Notes: generated by a model from the sequence alone, not told the origin. 64,000 nt of DNA from Dictyobacter kobayashii (GCF_003967555.1 NZ_BIFS01000002.1:2542001-2606000), one strand, 5' to 3'; positions 9,155 through 18,852 are shown, counted from the first letter of the stretch. Translations and numbers: made by a program.

Positions 9155-9954
9155 ATGTATCGTCTCCTCGCAATTGACCTGGATGGCACCCTTTTGAGCC
9201 CACAGCATACTATCACACCGCGTACACTGGACGTTTTGCAACGCGCACTGGCCGCCGGGATGCGTCTCGTAATTGCCACGGGCCGTGTGCCCTATAGTGT
9301 TCATTCTGTGATCGGGAGCTCACGCTTAACGCGCCCTTGATTACCAGTAATGGAGCTACCATTATCGATACGCGCACAAATACTATTGTACACGAACAAC
9401 TGGTACCTGAACAATATATATTGCCTGTGCTTGAGGCGGCCCGCCGTTTAGATCTACAGTTTTGTTATTATACCAGTGAGCAGCTCTATGCTGAAAAAAC
9501 TCTATATGATCGCCACAACTGGTACCTGGCCGATGTGCCTGTACGGTCGGTACAGGATATTGTAGAGGTCTATCCCCAGCCCTGCATCAAGATAGGCGCT
9601 TATGGCGATGCGGAGACGCTTAGGGAGAAGCGTTTGGAGCTTGAGAGGCTCTTTGCTGACCAGCTGTATGTCACGCAGACCGCCGCCCAGTGGCTGGAGT
9701 TCCTGCATCCCGAGGTCTCGAAAGCTAACGCGCTGAAAACCATTACGCGCTTGCTGGATATCCAGCCTTCAGAGGTGATTGCCTTTGGTGATAACCATAA
9801 CGATCTAGAGATGCTGCGCTTTGCTGGTCTGGGTGTCGCCATGGGGAATGCCCATGAAGAGGTCAAGGCAGTGGCAGATTATGTGACCTTGACCAATACT
9901 GAAGATGGCGTCGCGGATGCTTTAGAAAAGTTTGTGTTTGCCCTGCAGCCTTAA
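9155..9954 (+). CDS. Cof-type HAD-superfamily phosphatase, frame-broken
   Basis: HAD motif I is AIDLDGTLL at the very N-terminus, motif II lies in TSNGATI, and motif IV is FGDNHNDLEML near the C-terminus with a cap domain between them (subclass IIB). The frame breaks at the GGG run 9314-9316. Restoring one G gives SVIGELTLNAPLITSNG, a perfect family match. Full length would be about 266 aa, normal for Cof proteins, which dephosphorylate sugar phosphates or nucleotides such as FMN. The ATG at 9155 has AGGAG upstream. Monocistronic by spacing. Confidence 0.8.
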
Positions 9955-10101
9955 TCTATGTCCGTCATATAAAGGCTCTATTGACAATCGAGGGTGTTTC
10001 AACTTTTTTATGAGGATTCTGTGCTGAAAGCAGTGTATACTTGATAATACATAAAGGTTTGCCGCATGCAGTTTGATGTGCTGTAGGAAACGAGGTGCAC
10101 A

Positions 10102-10965
10102 ATGTCTGAAGAGCACGCAGACGTGAATCCACTGCCAGAAGATACATGGTCGCTTTTGGAGGAGCATTATAAGAATGGTCGACCGTTGGTTGGGCGTATT
10201 GTAGAGTGGCTAGGGAGTCAATTGATTGTAGACATCAACGGCATTCAGGGCACCATCGAGAATGCCGTGCTGGGCTTTACCTGGCGCGTGGCTGAACTGA
10301 CTGTTGATGAGCAACACCTGTCGGAGGAGGAGCTGGTCCAGCAACAACTGGAGGCGCTCAAGGGACAGCAGATCCTGGTTACGGTGCAGGCGGTTGATCG
10401 CCAGTTGCATATTCTTACCCTCTCGCAACAGATTGTTACTACCCATCCCGACACTCCTGAGCGGCGCCGCCAGCGGCAGCAGCTATTGAGCCGTTTGCGA
10501 CCGGGCGATATCTGTAAGGGCAGAATTACCACTATTCATGGCCGCCACGCCAGTGTAGACCTGGGTGGCGTTGAAGGTTTTATTCTGCCACACCACATCT
10601 CCGGGCAACAGCGCTTTATTGATCCCTGGAAAGTTGTGCAGCCGGGACAAGAAGTCTCGGTGATGATCATGGAGAAGAATAAGGATACGTTGCTTCTTTC
10701 CTTGACCTATGCCCGGCGACGCGACGAGGTTCTCAGTAAACTTGCGCCTGGTGATACCTGCCCGGGTACCATCTCCGCCCTGGCCGACGAGGGTGTCTAT
10801 GTCGACCTGGGTGGAGTTCTGGCTTTGATCCCTGTGGACCAGGTTGTGTCTGGCTACATTACCCACCCGGCTGATCTCTATCATCGTAGCCAAAAGGTGG
10901 TGGTCAAGCTGCAAGAGATTACAGCCGAGAAGCGGGTTACAGCCTCCCTGGTGCAGGCCGACTAG
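10102..10965 (+). CDS. S1 RNA-binding domain protein (ribosomal protein S1-like)
   Basis: 287 aa with three S1 OB-fold repeats: about 25-110 (VGRIVEWLGSQLIVDINGIQGTI), 130-205 (CKGRITTIHGRHASVDLGGVEG) and 215-285 (CPGTISALADEGVYVDLGGV). The latter two are canonical. Shorter than true S1 (4-6 repeats), so probably a regulatory or translation-associated S1 protein like the short forms of Chloroflexota and Firmicutes. The ATG at 10102 has GAGGTG upstream. Its stop codon overlaps by 4 bases the 3' end of the convergent ABC exporter gene. Confidence 0.8.
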   Translation: MSEEHADVNPLPEDTWSLLEEHYKNGRPLVGRIVEWLGSQLIVDINGIQGTIENAVLGFTWRVAELTVDEQHLSEEELVQQQLEALKGQQILVTVQAVDRQLHILTLSQQIVTTHPDTPERRRQRQQLLSRLRPGDICKGRITTIHGRHASVDLGGVEGFILPHHISGQQRFIDPWKVVQPGQEVSVMIMEKNKDTLLLSLTYARRRDEVLSKLAPGDTCPGTISALADEGVYVDLGGVLALIPVDQVVSGYITHPADLYHRSQKVVVKLQEITAEKRVTASLVQAD

Positions 10966-12740
10966 GTGTGATCCTGTCCGTCTACATCGGCCCAGAGCAG
11001 GCGCATCTCGGCACTGGTCTTCAATAGCTCGTTGAGTGTGCCCTGTGCCTCTACTTTGCCATCTTTGAGTACAATGATCCGGTCGGCGCGTTGCAGGACT
11101 GGCCGGCGGTTCGTGACCACCAGGTAGGTTTGATCGCGCCTGCTAAAAAGGCGTTCCCACAACTGCCGCTCTGTCTCGCCATCCAGGGCACTGGAGAGAT
11201 CGTCCAGCACCAACAGCTCTGCCGGTCGTGCCAGCATGCGGGCCGCCGCCGTGCGCTGGGCCTGTCCGCCCGAAAGCTTCATGCCTCGACTTCCAATCTC
11301 TGTCTGTACTCCCAGCGGAAACGTCGCTACATCCTGATCCAGTACGGCCTGGTAGATCGCTTGCTGTAGCTGTGCCTTTGCCTCCGGCTGGTCGAGTAGT
11401 ATATTTTCTTCCAGCGTATCGCTAAAGAGGTGTGGAACCTGGGGGGTATAGGCTGCCCTCGGCGGCACAAAGAAGTCAGCCGGGTCCTGGATGGAGCTGC
11501 CGTTCCAGCGTATCTCGCCCTCTTGTCGCGCTAGTTGGCCCAGCAACGTACGCACCAGCGTCGTTTTACCTGAGCCAACTCTGCCAACAATCGCCGTTAA
11601 AGTGCCTCGCGGTAATCGGAGATCGACCCTCTCAATCCCTTTTCCACTAGCACTATAATGATACGTGAGTTGTGTGGCCGTTACCAGTTCTAACGTATCG
11701 CTCTGAGGTTCCAAACGTATCTCTTTCACTGTCAGGGCCTGCTTTTTTAGCGAGACCGGGTGGCGCTCGACCAGTAAGCGTGCTTGGTGATCCCTGACCT
11801 GCATCAACGAGAGCATACGCCCAAGCGAGACCCGTGTCTGGGCATATTTCCCCAGGCTTGCGCCCAGATTGGTGAGCGTGCCGGTGATGTACTCCATGTA
11901 GAAGATGAAGAGCGTGATATCGCCGATACTTAGATGGGCCGAGTGGGCGCTCAACGCGGCCAGGAACAGTACCAGTCCGGTGCCCAGGCCCACGGTATTG
12001 CCCAGGACCGCGTTGACCGCATCGTTTTGCAGGCGCTCACGCAGCATCTGCACCAGGCGATGCTTGCTCAAGCGACGGAAGTGCTCGATCACCGCTTGTT
12101 CAGCGCCCGCTACCTGGATCGCCAGGGCCGCACCCAGGATCTCGCCCGCCATCCCTGTGACCTGTCCGGTGGCGTTGCGGCTGGCCTCGCGATAGCTGGC
12201 GACGCTCTTCATCCACAGGCGACCCAGCACGATCACCAGCAATAGTGGCAGCAGTACCGCCAGGGTAACCAGGGCGTCGATGCGCCATAAGATCGCCAGG
12301 GCCACCAGCGCGAAGGTCAGGTCGCCTATCTGACCAATACCCGGCGTATAAGCGATGGTCTCGCTATCATCGCGCAAGGTATTGAGTGCCTCGCCCGGCG
12401 TTACCGACAGAGCCCTGGCCCCTGGCTGCCTGAAGATATAGGCCAGCACATTGCGACTCAGCAGGCCACGGATCGGATAATGGACCTTGAGCGTGTTGTC
12501 AAAGCCGATAAACTGCATCCCCATCTGTATCATGGTTAACAGAAAGAGTGCAAGCAGCAGCAGGCCCAGGCGCAGATCAAAATGTGGCCGTTGCGAGAGC
12601 GTATCAAAGAGCTGCTGTAGCAATAAGCCAAAGGCAACCGTTGCAGCATTGGCGATAAAGGAGAGCAGCACCGCTCTGACCTCGTAAAAGAGCCGGTAGC
12701 GCAACAAACTACCGAGCAGCATGGGCAACTTTATATTCAT
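10962..12740 (-). CDS. ABC exporter half-transporter with degenerate ATP site
   Basis: 592 aa: six-helix transmembrane domain (residues 1-310) and C-terminal nucleotide-binding domain with Walker A GRVGSGKTT, signature LSGGQAQR and Walker B LLVLDDLSSALD. The residue after the Walker B Asp is Asp instead of the catalytic Glu, and the switch His is replaced (LVVTNRRPVL). The site built from these residues is probably non-hydrolytic, as in known heterodimeric exporters (TM287/288, BmrCD type). Its start overlaps the stop of the partner gene by 4 bases, so the two subunits are translationally coupled. Substrate unknown: drug, lipid or peptide export are all possible. Confidence 0.88.
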   Translation of the reverse strand: MNIKLPMLLGSLLRYRLFYEVRAVLLSFIANAATVAFGLLLQQLFDTLSQRPHFDLRLGLLLLALFLLTMIQMGMQFIGFDNTLKVHYPIRGLLSRNVLAYIFRQPGARALSVTPGEALNTLRDDSETIAYTPGIGQIGDLTFALVALAILWRIDALVTLAVLLPLLLVIVLGRLWMKSVASYREASRNATGQVTGMAGEILGAALAIQVAGAEQAVIEHFRRLSKHRLVQMLRERLQNDAVNAVLGNTVGLGTGLVLFLAALSAHSAHLSIGDITLFIFYMEYITGTLTNLGASLGKYAQTRVSLGRMLSLMQVRDHQARLLVERHPVSLKKQALTVKEIRLEPQSDTLELVTATQLTYHYSASGKGIERVDLRLPRGTLTAIVGRVGSGKTTLVRTLLGQLARQEGEIRWNGSSIQDPADFFVPPRAAYTPQVPHLFSDTLEENILLDQPEAKAQLQQAIYQAVLDQDVATFPLGVQTEIGSRGMKLSGGQAQRTAAARMLARPAELLVLDDLSSALDGETERQLWERLFSRRDQTYLVVTNRRPVLQRADRIIVLKDGKVEAQGTLNELLKTSAEMRLLWADVDGQDHT

Positions 12741-14491
12741 ACAGGAATCCTTCCTGACTCATGTTGTAGCAAGCGAGCGAAATGGGAAGTGGGATCCGCG
12801 GCCAGCTCGACCCGTGGACCAGCCTCCAGAATGCGCCCATCCTTAATGACCAGGATATCGTCGGCGCGCTGGATGGTGGCCAGGCGATGGGCGATGACAA
12901 TGCCGGTGCGCTGCTTAAAAAGTTTATCCACCGCCTTCTCAATATATTGCTCCGTTATTGAGTCCAGGCGCGACGAAGCCTCATCCAGTATCACCAGATC
13001 TGGCTGCGTCAGGAACACGCGCGCAAAGGCCAGCAATTGCGCCTCACCAGCGGATAGTCCGTGGTCGCCCGCACCCAGCTTTGTCTCCAACTTCTCGGGC
13101 AGGGCCTCATACCAGGTCTGTAAGCCCACTTCGGCCAGCACCGCCAGGATGCGCTCATCGCTGATCGAGCGATCGAAGAAGGTCAGATTATCGCGCACCG
13201 AAGCCTGGAAGAGCTGAATATCCTGTGTGATCAAGCTCATGCGCCTGCGCAGATCCCTGAGACGCAACTCCGGTAATGGCACATCGTTCACGCAGATGCG
13301 CCCGCATTGTGGATCATACATGCGGAACAGTAGGCGTGAGAGCGTCGTCTTTCCGCCTCCGGTCCGTCCTATAATCCCCAGCACCCGGCCAGGAGCCAGC
13401 TGAAACGAGATCTGTTGGATTACCGGCTCGTCCTTCGTATAGCCGAAAGAGACCTCTTCAAACGAGACCGCGAGTGCTCCTGGAGCAAGCGTAGCCGTAC
13501 CCGGGCCATCCTGAATGGCCGAGCGTGTTTGAAACAGGCCATCGATACGCCGGATGCATGCTTCAGACTGGTTAAGATCCTGTAGCTGCCATTGGATCTG
13601 GTCCAGTGGCTGCATCAGCAGGGCACTATAGACGAAGATCAGGTAGACGGTACCGGGTGAGGCGATGCCCACGCTCCATAGGTAGGCGGCCAGGACCAGT
13701 CCCAGCACTTTGCCCAGGGTGAAGAGCGCCTGTGAGATAATCCAGGGGGTCGCGCCCGACCATCCGGCATGACAGGTAGTGCTATACCAGCGGTAGAAGC
13801 GCTGGTAGAAGTGGCGCCAGATGTAGTTCATGCCGCCATTGCCGCGCACATCTTCCGCCGCTCCCAGTGACTCGCCGAGGAAGCCGAAGAATTCTGAGCT
13901 GGCCTGCCGTGCCACTACCCAGCGATCCACGGTGGGGCGGCGCATCCAGGTCAGGGCGCCAATCACCAGCAAGCAATACAGCCCCATGCTGACACTCAAG
14001 ATCCAGTCGATGGTGGTCAGCACCGCCAGCATGCCCAGCAGTAGTAGCAGATGAAAAAGCATATGCACTACGAATTTGGAGAAGAAATTGGAGAGATCAT
14101 TGACGTCGCCATCGATGCGCTCCAATAGCTCGCCCTGGGTATGGCTTTTGTGGAAGGCCTGGTCGAGCGTCAACACATGCGCCAGCAGATCGCTACGCAG
14201 GGCATTGGTGGCCGTCCAGGCGACCTTCTCGCAGAGGTAGGAGGAGACCACCGCTAAGCCCTGGTTGAGCAGTGAGATCGCCAGGAAAAGTAGGGCCGCC
14301 CAGATCAACATCTGTGACAGACCTTGCTTGACGGTTGTATCGATAAAGTAACCTGGAATCCTGGGATTGATCAATTGTAGCGCGATGCTGGCCAGCAAGA
14401 GTAGCACCATCAATAGCGTCGTCAACCATTGTGGGCGCAGATAGCGTGCCAGTAGCTCGAAGTAGCGTCGAAAGGGTCGCAAACTCACCAT
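12737..14491 (-). CDS. ABC exporter half-transporter, catalytic partner
   Basis: 584 aa, first gene of the pair. Transmembrane domain followed by a nucleotide-binding domain with Walker A GRTGGGKTT, intact Walker B LVILDEASSRLD and switch His in VIAHRLATI. Its signature reads LSAGEAQLL rather than LSGGQ. Because composite ATP sites pair one subunit's Walker motifs with the other's signature, each subunit contributes one non-standard element to the pair. The ATG at 14491 has AAAGGA upstream. A good minus-strand promoter lies about 460 bases upstream. Confidence 0.88.
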   Translation of the reverse strand: MVSLRPFRRYFELLARYLRPQWLTTLLMVLLLLASIALQLINPRIPGYFIDTTVKQGLSQMLIWAALLFLAISLLNQGLAVVSSYLCEKVAWTATNALRSDLLAHVLTLDQAFHKSHTQGELLERIDGDVNDLSNFFSKFVVHMLFHLLLLLGMLAVLTTIDWILSVSMGLYCLLVIGALTWMRRPTVDRWVVARQASSEFFGFLGESLGAAEDVRGNGGMNYIWRHFYQRFYRWYSTTCHAGWSGATPWIISQALFTLGKVLGLVLAAYLWSVGIASPGTVYLIFVYSALLMQPLDQIQWQLQDLNQSEACIRRIDGLFQTRSAIQDGPGTATLAPGALAVSFEEVSFGYTKDEPVIQQISFQLAPGRVLGIIGRTGGGKTTLSRLLFRMYDPQCGRICVNDVPLPELRLRDLRRRMSLITQDIQLFQASVRDNLTFFDRSISDERILAVLAEVGLQTWYEALPEKLETKLGAGDHGLSAGEAQLLAFARVFLTQPDLVILDEASSRLDSITEQYIEKAVDKLFKQRTGIVIAHRLATIQRADDILVIKDGRILEAGPRVELAADPTSHFARLLQHESGRIPV

Positions 14492-15037
14492 GCATCCTTT
14501 TCTGGTAGAAAGTTTTTCGTAACGTAAGGTTCACTGAGCTGTGTTCAAGTGAGGACCGCAAACCTTCCTTCCCAGGAGAGGAAGCGAACGCTGTGGTATA
14601 GCGTAGGGGGGCAGAAGATGGCAAAGTAGAGCTCAAAGATTATTTGCCGCTATACATATCTACTGGCTGAGGGGTAGCTGTGAGGACATCAGATAGAGGG
14701 TGATCAGCGGAAAAAGGCAGATCGCCGGGTTGATGGCTCAGAGTTGACCGTAGTTCGCCTGAGACATGCCTTCTGTACCTGCCAGATTTTCGTGATCATA
14801 CACGATAACCTCTCTTTGGCCTATAGGCTCTCAAGAGATCGTGTAGAGAAAAAAACTGGCACACATTCATCCAGGAAAGGACGCGGTACAGAATTAGCGG
14901 CAGTCGGGCATACGAGTCAACTCCTCATTTAAGTGATTTTCTAACTAAATTCTATATTTAGCATAAACGAAGCTCAATGAATTGTCAAGCCTTTTTTCTG
15001 CTAATATATGCTTTTACTTCTTCACAGCACTGGTCGA
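14492..15037. other. Gene-free region holding the exporter leader
   Basis: 546 bases with no supportable gene. On the minus strand it contains a candidate promoter at 14960-14988 and then a leader of about 460 bases before the exporter start. Purine-rich and pyrimidine-rich patches occur around 14570-14620. I could not assign a riboswitch class. Confidence 0.4.
14960..14988 (-). promoter_or_regulatory. Candidate sigma-70 promoter for the ABC exporter pair
   Basis: On the minus strand TTGACA (14983-14988) is followed after exactly 17 bases by TATGCT (14960-14965). It points toward the exporter genes and would produce a long leader. Prediction by eye only. Confidence 0.45.
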
Positions 15038-15711
15038 TTACTGCCTGGCAGTCTGTTCACGCAGCACCTGGAAGATCTGGCGATCGGGCAAACGTACAGC
15101 ACTTAGTGTACCGGTGCGCCATGCCCCGGTATCGATACCAATCTTATACTTACCAACCAATGGCTTGTCCAGTTCATAATGGCCAAAGACCACCGTCTTA
15201 CCCCAGTCATAATCGCGCTCCATAAAACCTTTCGCCCCCCACATCTTAGAAAATGGGCGGTCGACCAGAATGGTTTGCCGGGTAGGACGCCAGCATGCAC
15301 ATAATAAGCGTTGGCATCTTCATAATCGATGCGCGTCTGGTTCATCCATTCCCCGATTTCAGCGGGAATCTGCCCATCACAGCTCTCCCAGACTTTACGC
15401 GCACCCGGCATCAGTGGCTGCTCCTGGAAAGCGGTCCCGTCCCAGACTTCCAACCAGGCATCTTCATGATTGCCACGTAAGAAGAAACAATGCTCATACT
15501 GTTCTGGTAGCTCCTTCAACGTCCTGATCACTTCAATAGAATCCTCGCCACGATCTACATAGTCACCTAAAAAGATCAAATGGTCTTCTGGGCGCAAGGG
15601 GAGCGAAGCCAGCAAGCGTTTTAATAGCGTTACCTCGCCGTGGATATCCCCGATAGCATAGCTATTATACGTATTTGTGTTCGACTGCTCGGTGTTCTCG
15701 ATCTCTGGCAT
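15038..15711 (-). CDS. Calcineurin-like metallophosphatase (PPP family), frame-broken
   Basis: Motifs in order: GDIHGE, GDYVDRGEDS, RGNHED, then after the break FGHYELDKP and IDTGAWRTG, together the signature of PPP-type Ser/Thr or Ap4A-type phosphatases with a two-metal centre. The frame breaks at a short A run (complement of T15274-15276). Adding one base gives GKTILVDRPFSKMWGAKG, which joins both parts. Repaired length is about 224 aa. Bacterial relatives dephosphorylate proteins or dinucleoside polyphosphates. The start at 15711 lies downstream of AT-rich DNA (15775-15835) likely to hold its promoter. Confidence 0.8.
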
Positions 15712-16132
15712 GTGATCTTTACTTTCTTGTCGGTGGATGGATACTTTTGTTGGCAGCCAGGAATTTAAATCTTTACTAGCTGCATAACATGATTATATTA
15801 TAATATAGTTAATTCAATATGTAAATATGCACTCTACAGTACTTTTTTTAATGTTCGCCCAGAGATCACGAGCCAGCGATACGATGGACATTCTTTCATG
15901 TGTGGAGTGTGTGTGGTGGGCGACCACCCACCACACACACTCCACCCTCCCAACCCGGCGCCGCAGGCGCCAACGACAAGCTTAAGTCTGTTAATAATGT
16001 CCCACTTTATTAAGGTGGATATTTATGAGTAGCTAATTTGTTTTACTTACCTATCCATGCTACTATAGGACCAACAAATGCTATGAACATATTACTGAAA
16101 AGCCATCGATAAATGCATGAAAGGGACAGGCC
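15712..16132. other. Intergenic region with AT-rich block and repeat copy
   Basis: 421 bases without a gene. AT-rich 15775-15835 (near-palindromic TATATTATAATATA) is the likely promoter zone of the phosphatase. 15884-15972 is a copy of the dispersed hairpin element. The rest shows no feature. Confidence 0.45.
15884..15972 (+). repeat. Dispersed long-hairpin element, copy A
   Basis: Border GATGGACATTCTTTCA, then a perfect 19-bp inverted repeat (15902-15920 with 15927-15945, loop CGACCA), then CCTCCCAACCCGGCGCCGCA and GGCGCC. The same border/stem/GC-tail layout occurs at 24593, 35036 and 45785. Non-coding. Confidence 0.7.
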
Positions 16133-16600
16133 ATGGGACATCTTTTCGAGTTGATTTTTGCTGTAGTGCCGACCCTCCTCTGGTTATGGGCACTGTGGCA
16201 TTGTCTGCGTAATCAAGCCTTTAGTGGAGGAACGAAGTTCCTATGGCTGGCCTTTATCTTTTTTACCCATGTGTTTGGGGCCATCATCTACTTCATTTTC
16301 GCGCCCAAACGTCGGGCTGCCAGTCCATACTATCGACCACAACAACAGCAACCATACTACCGACCCTCGCGGCAGCAGCAACCATACTATCAGCCTTCGC
16401 GTACCCAGGAACCTTATTACCGTCCAACCGAGCAGCCTTCTGCCGCCCAGCCAGAAGAGTATCAATCCTACCAGCAAGGCTATGCCAGGCGCGCCGATCC
16501 ACCAGCGGCTGAACAGGCTCCTACCCAACCGCCCGCCTATAATCCCTACGAGTATCCCCATGCCACCTATCCCGAACAAACCCAGCAACAACAACAATAA
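16133..16600 (+). CDS. Small membrane protein with PLDc_N-like domain and Tyr/Pro/Gln-rich tail
   Basis: 155 aa. Two membrane helices at residues 5-22 and 36-57 (ELIFAVVPTLLWLWALWHCL; FLWLAFIFFTHVFGAIIYFIF), the pattern of the phospholipase-D-nuclease N-terminal domain, a common membrane tail lacking catalysis. The cytoplasmic C-terminus holds degenerate YYRPSRQQQP repeats (about residues 65-100) and ends in a Gln run. Such tails are low-complexity and may mediate self-association; this is inference. It starts at ATG 16133 and lies between two repeat-rich intergenic regions. Confidence 0.7.
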   Translation: MGHLFELIFAVVPTLLWLWALWHCLRNQAFSGGTKFLWLAFIFFTHVFGAIIYFIFAPKRRAASPYYRPQQQQPYYRPSRQQQPYYQPSRTQEPYYRPTEQPSAAQPEEYQSYQQGYARRADPPAAEQAPTQPPAYNPYEYPHATYPEQTQQQQQ

Positions 16601-16609
16601 TAATCATAT

Positions 16610-16633
16610 GAGCGTCCCGTAATGGGGCGCTCG
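16610..16633 (+). terminator. Short hairpin after the membrane-protein gene
   Basis: GAGCGTCCC pairs with GGGGCGCTC around GTAAT just after the stop codon. It is followed by a weak pyrimidine tract. Possible terminator. Confidence 0.4.
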
Positions 16634-16676
16634 CTTCCTTCTCGAAAAAGCAACAATAACAACGATCTATACGTGC

Positions 16677-17118
16677 GGGGCTTGCCCCAATACCGTTAAG
16701 ATACGAAAAATTTGAGCTCAAACATGGTGATTGCGATCGGACGACAAGCCCTCCCTCCCTTTCCCATACGACCAGGCAACAAGAAAAGAGATGTCATAGG
16801 TTCGGGCCTCAGCGCCCGATTGCCGCCCCGGTAGGGCGGCCCGGTATCTCAGCACTCAAGCACCCCGTGGTATTTGCCCTTCCTTCACGCGGTGCCCACA
16901 CACGGACCATGCGTTTGGGCACCGCGTGGGTCGAGGGAGCGGTGAGGAGACCGGGCCACCCTACCGGGGTGGCAATCGGCCGCTGAGGGCCGAACCTATG
17001 AGCATCGTCTTTCTTGTCGCTTTTTCGTACAGGAAGGGAAAAGGGGGGCAAGCTCCCATCCCATGTTTGAGCTCAAATTCTTCTTAACTACATGGTATTG
17101 GGCTTGCCCCCCTTTATC
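16677..17118. repeat. 440-bp imperfect fold-back element (MITE-like)
   Basis: Outer arms of about 200 bases are imperfect reverse complements. Landmarks in both arms: GGGCTTGCCCC, AATTTGAGCTCAAACATGG, CATAGGTTCGG, GATTGCC and CCCCGGTAGGG. The centre has a perfect 12-bp inverted repeat, CACGCGGTGCCC with GGGCACCGCGTG. No ORF for a transposase inside. The core GCGTTTGGGCACCGCG recurs near the tyrosine transposase at 32.3-32.7 kb, which links the two regions. Confidence 0.7.
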
Positions 17119-17151
17119 CGCCCCCCGCTCGAAGAGACAACAATAATAATG

Positions 17152-18669
17152 CTATGCATGTAATTCTCGCAGGGTGCGGGCCAGTATCTTCACGTCTGCT
17201 TGCAACTCTTCCGGGGTGGCGCTGGCAAACCCCAGCACCAGCCCCTGCCGTGGCGCTGGCTCCTGTGAACTTTGTGCGACAGGCGTAATGGGCAGGCCAT
17301 GTCTGGCGGCCTGTTGGACCACGTTCCCAATATCCATGCCTGTGGGCAGCCATGCTACCAGGTGCATGCCCGCCTCCGGTACTACCACATCCAGCATATC
17401 TCCCAGCCTTTGTTTAAGCGCGTCCACCAGCGTATTCCTGCGCTCCAGGTAGAGCAGGCGCATCTTGCGCAGGTGACGCGCGAAATGCCCCTCGACGATA
17501 AAATCGGTCAGGGCCAGTTGTTCCAGCAGGGGCAGGTGCATATCGATCAGGCGGCGTGTAGCGACCATGCCCGCCAGCAACGCCGGGGGCACAACCAGGT
17601 AGCCCAGGCGCAACGAGGGGAAGAGTACTTTACTAAAAGTGCCCACATAAATGACGTGTCCACTATTGTCCAGTCCCTGCAGCGCCTCCAGTGGACGTCC
17701 GCTGAAGCGAAACTCGCTATCGTAGTCATCCTCTAGCAGCCATGCTTGTGCCTGACGGCACCACTCTAATAGTGCCAGCCGTCGGCTCAGGCTCATCGTT
17801 ACACCGGTTGGGAACTGGTGCGAAGGGGTAACGACCGCCAGCCGTGCCTCCGGACAGAGTCGCTGTCCTGCCTCGACTTTAATGCCCTCTTGATCTACGG
17901 GAACCTTGATCAGTTGAGCTCCAGACGCCAGGAGAGCACCGCGTGCGCCCTGGTAGCCGGGATCTTCGACCCAGACCTGGTCGCCTGGGTCCAGCAGGAC
18001 GCGTGCCGCCAGGTCGATCGCACCTTGCGCGCCAGCCGTGAGGATGATCTGCCTGGGTGAGCAATGGACGCCCCGCGTAATGCCAATATGGGCGGCGATA
18101 GCCTCGCGTAAGGGCGCGTAACCCTGTGCGTCCTGATACAGGGAGACGTTCGGTAGTGATTGGCGCGCGTGCCTGGCTATCAGTTTGGCCCAGATGTCGT
18201 ATGGAAAATATGTCACATCGGGCTGTCCAATGCTGAAGGTGGTTTTTTCGGCATTGGCCCTGGTATCGCGGTAATCATCTGGCCAGGATAGGTTGGCGAG
18301 CAACTGACCACGCCGCCCCAGGACCGTTGGGCGCGGCGTTGGCTGCCTGGTCGTATGAGATTTTTTCGTGCCCTTGCTAATCTGCAGCAACTGCTCTGGC
18401 TGTAGCCGGGCCACGCGCGTTCCATCTCCCACCTTGCTCTCAATGTAACCCTCAAGCAGCAATTGCTCGTAGGCGAGTGCTGTCGTATTGCGCGATATCC
18501 CCATCTCGCTGGCCAGTGTACGTGTTGAAGGGAGGCGTGCCCCGGCTTCAAGCTGGCCCTCCAGAATTGCCGCGCGCAACCTTTCATATAGCTGTTTGTA
18601 CAGCGGCGCTGACGCATTCTGATCTAACGTAATCTCAGGTTTCCTGGTCGCTATCACCCGCTTAGACAT
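17152..18669 (-). CDS. MocR-type GntR regulator with aminotransferase-like domain
   Basis: About 505 aa from ATG 18669 (AAGGAAG upstream). N-terminal GntR winged helix (APLYKQLYERLRAAILEGQL, ARLPSTRTLASEMGISRNT) joined to a class-I aminotransferase-like domain. The PLP-lysine motif appears in YVGTFSKVLFPSLRLGY and the Asp motif in EDDYDSEFRF. MocR proteins sense PLP or amino-acid ligands and usually control an adjacent divergent gene, here the AhpD-like protein. Direct repeats in the shared promoter region fit this. Some MocR proteins regulate PLP synthesis (PdxR), but no pdx gene is near. Confidence 0.87.
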   Translation of the reverse strand: MSKRVIATRKPEITLDQNASAPLYKQLYERLRAAILEGQLEAGARLPSTRTLASEMGISRNTTALAYEQLLLEGYIESKVGDGTRVARLQPEQLLQISKGTKKSHTTRQPTPRPTVLGRRGQLLANLSWPDDYRDTRANAEKTTFSIGQPDVTYFPYDIWAKLIARHARQSLPNVSLYQDAQGYAPLREAIAAHIGITRGVHCSPRQIILTAGAQGAIDLAARVLLDPGDQVWVEDPGYQGARGALLASGAQLIKVPVDQEGIKVEAGQRLCPEARLAVVTPSHQFPTGVTMSLSRRLALLEWCRQAQAWLLEDDYDSEFRFSGRPLEALQGLDNSGHVIYVGTFSKVLFPSLRLGYLVVPPALLAGMVATRRLIDMHLPLLEQLALTDFIVEGHFARHLRKMRLLYLERRNTLVDALKQRLGDMLDVVVPEAGMHLVAWLPTGMDIGNVVQQAARHGLPITPVAQSSQEPAPRQGLVLGFASATPEELQADVKILARTLRELHA

Positions 18670-18720
18670 CTCTACGTCTTCCTTTAATTCAATTAATTTC
18701 ACCGGCGTTATATATCTCGT

Positions 18721-18782
18721 TAATGGCCTCTATAGTATAGTGTATAATGGCTCTTTTAACAATACCATTATGGTGTTATTAT
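18721..18782. promoter_or_regulatory. Probable MocR operator/promoter region
   Basis: Direct repeats TAATGGC at 18721 and 18745 are followed by an inverted repeat, AATACCAT with ATGGTGTT (18760-18778), in the 183-base divergent gap. The layout matches known MocR sites made of direct plus inverted repeats. The TATAGT and TATAAT-like hexamers overlap them. Confidence 0.45.
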
Positions 18783-18852
18783 GTTCCTGGAAACGAAATG
18801 AAAAAGCTCAGTAAACGAGTCAACGCACAAATACAGACAAGGAGAGATATCT

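Noticed and set aside
16224..16622. Alternative ORFs overlapping the PLDc_N-like gene
   Set aside because: The frame starting at 16133 has membrane helices and a proper start; others are low-complexity by-products of the Gln/Pro repeats.
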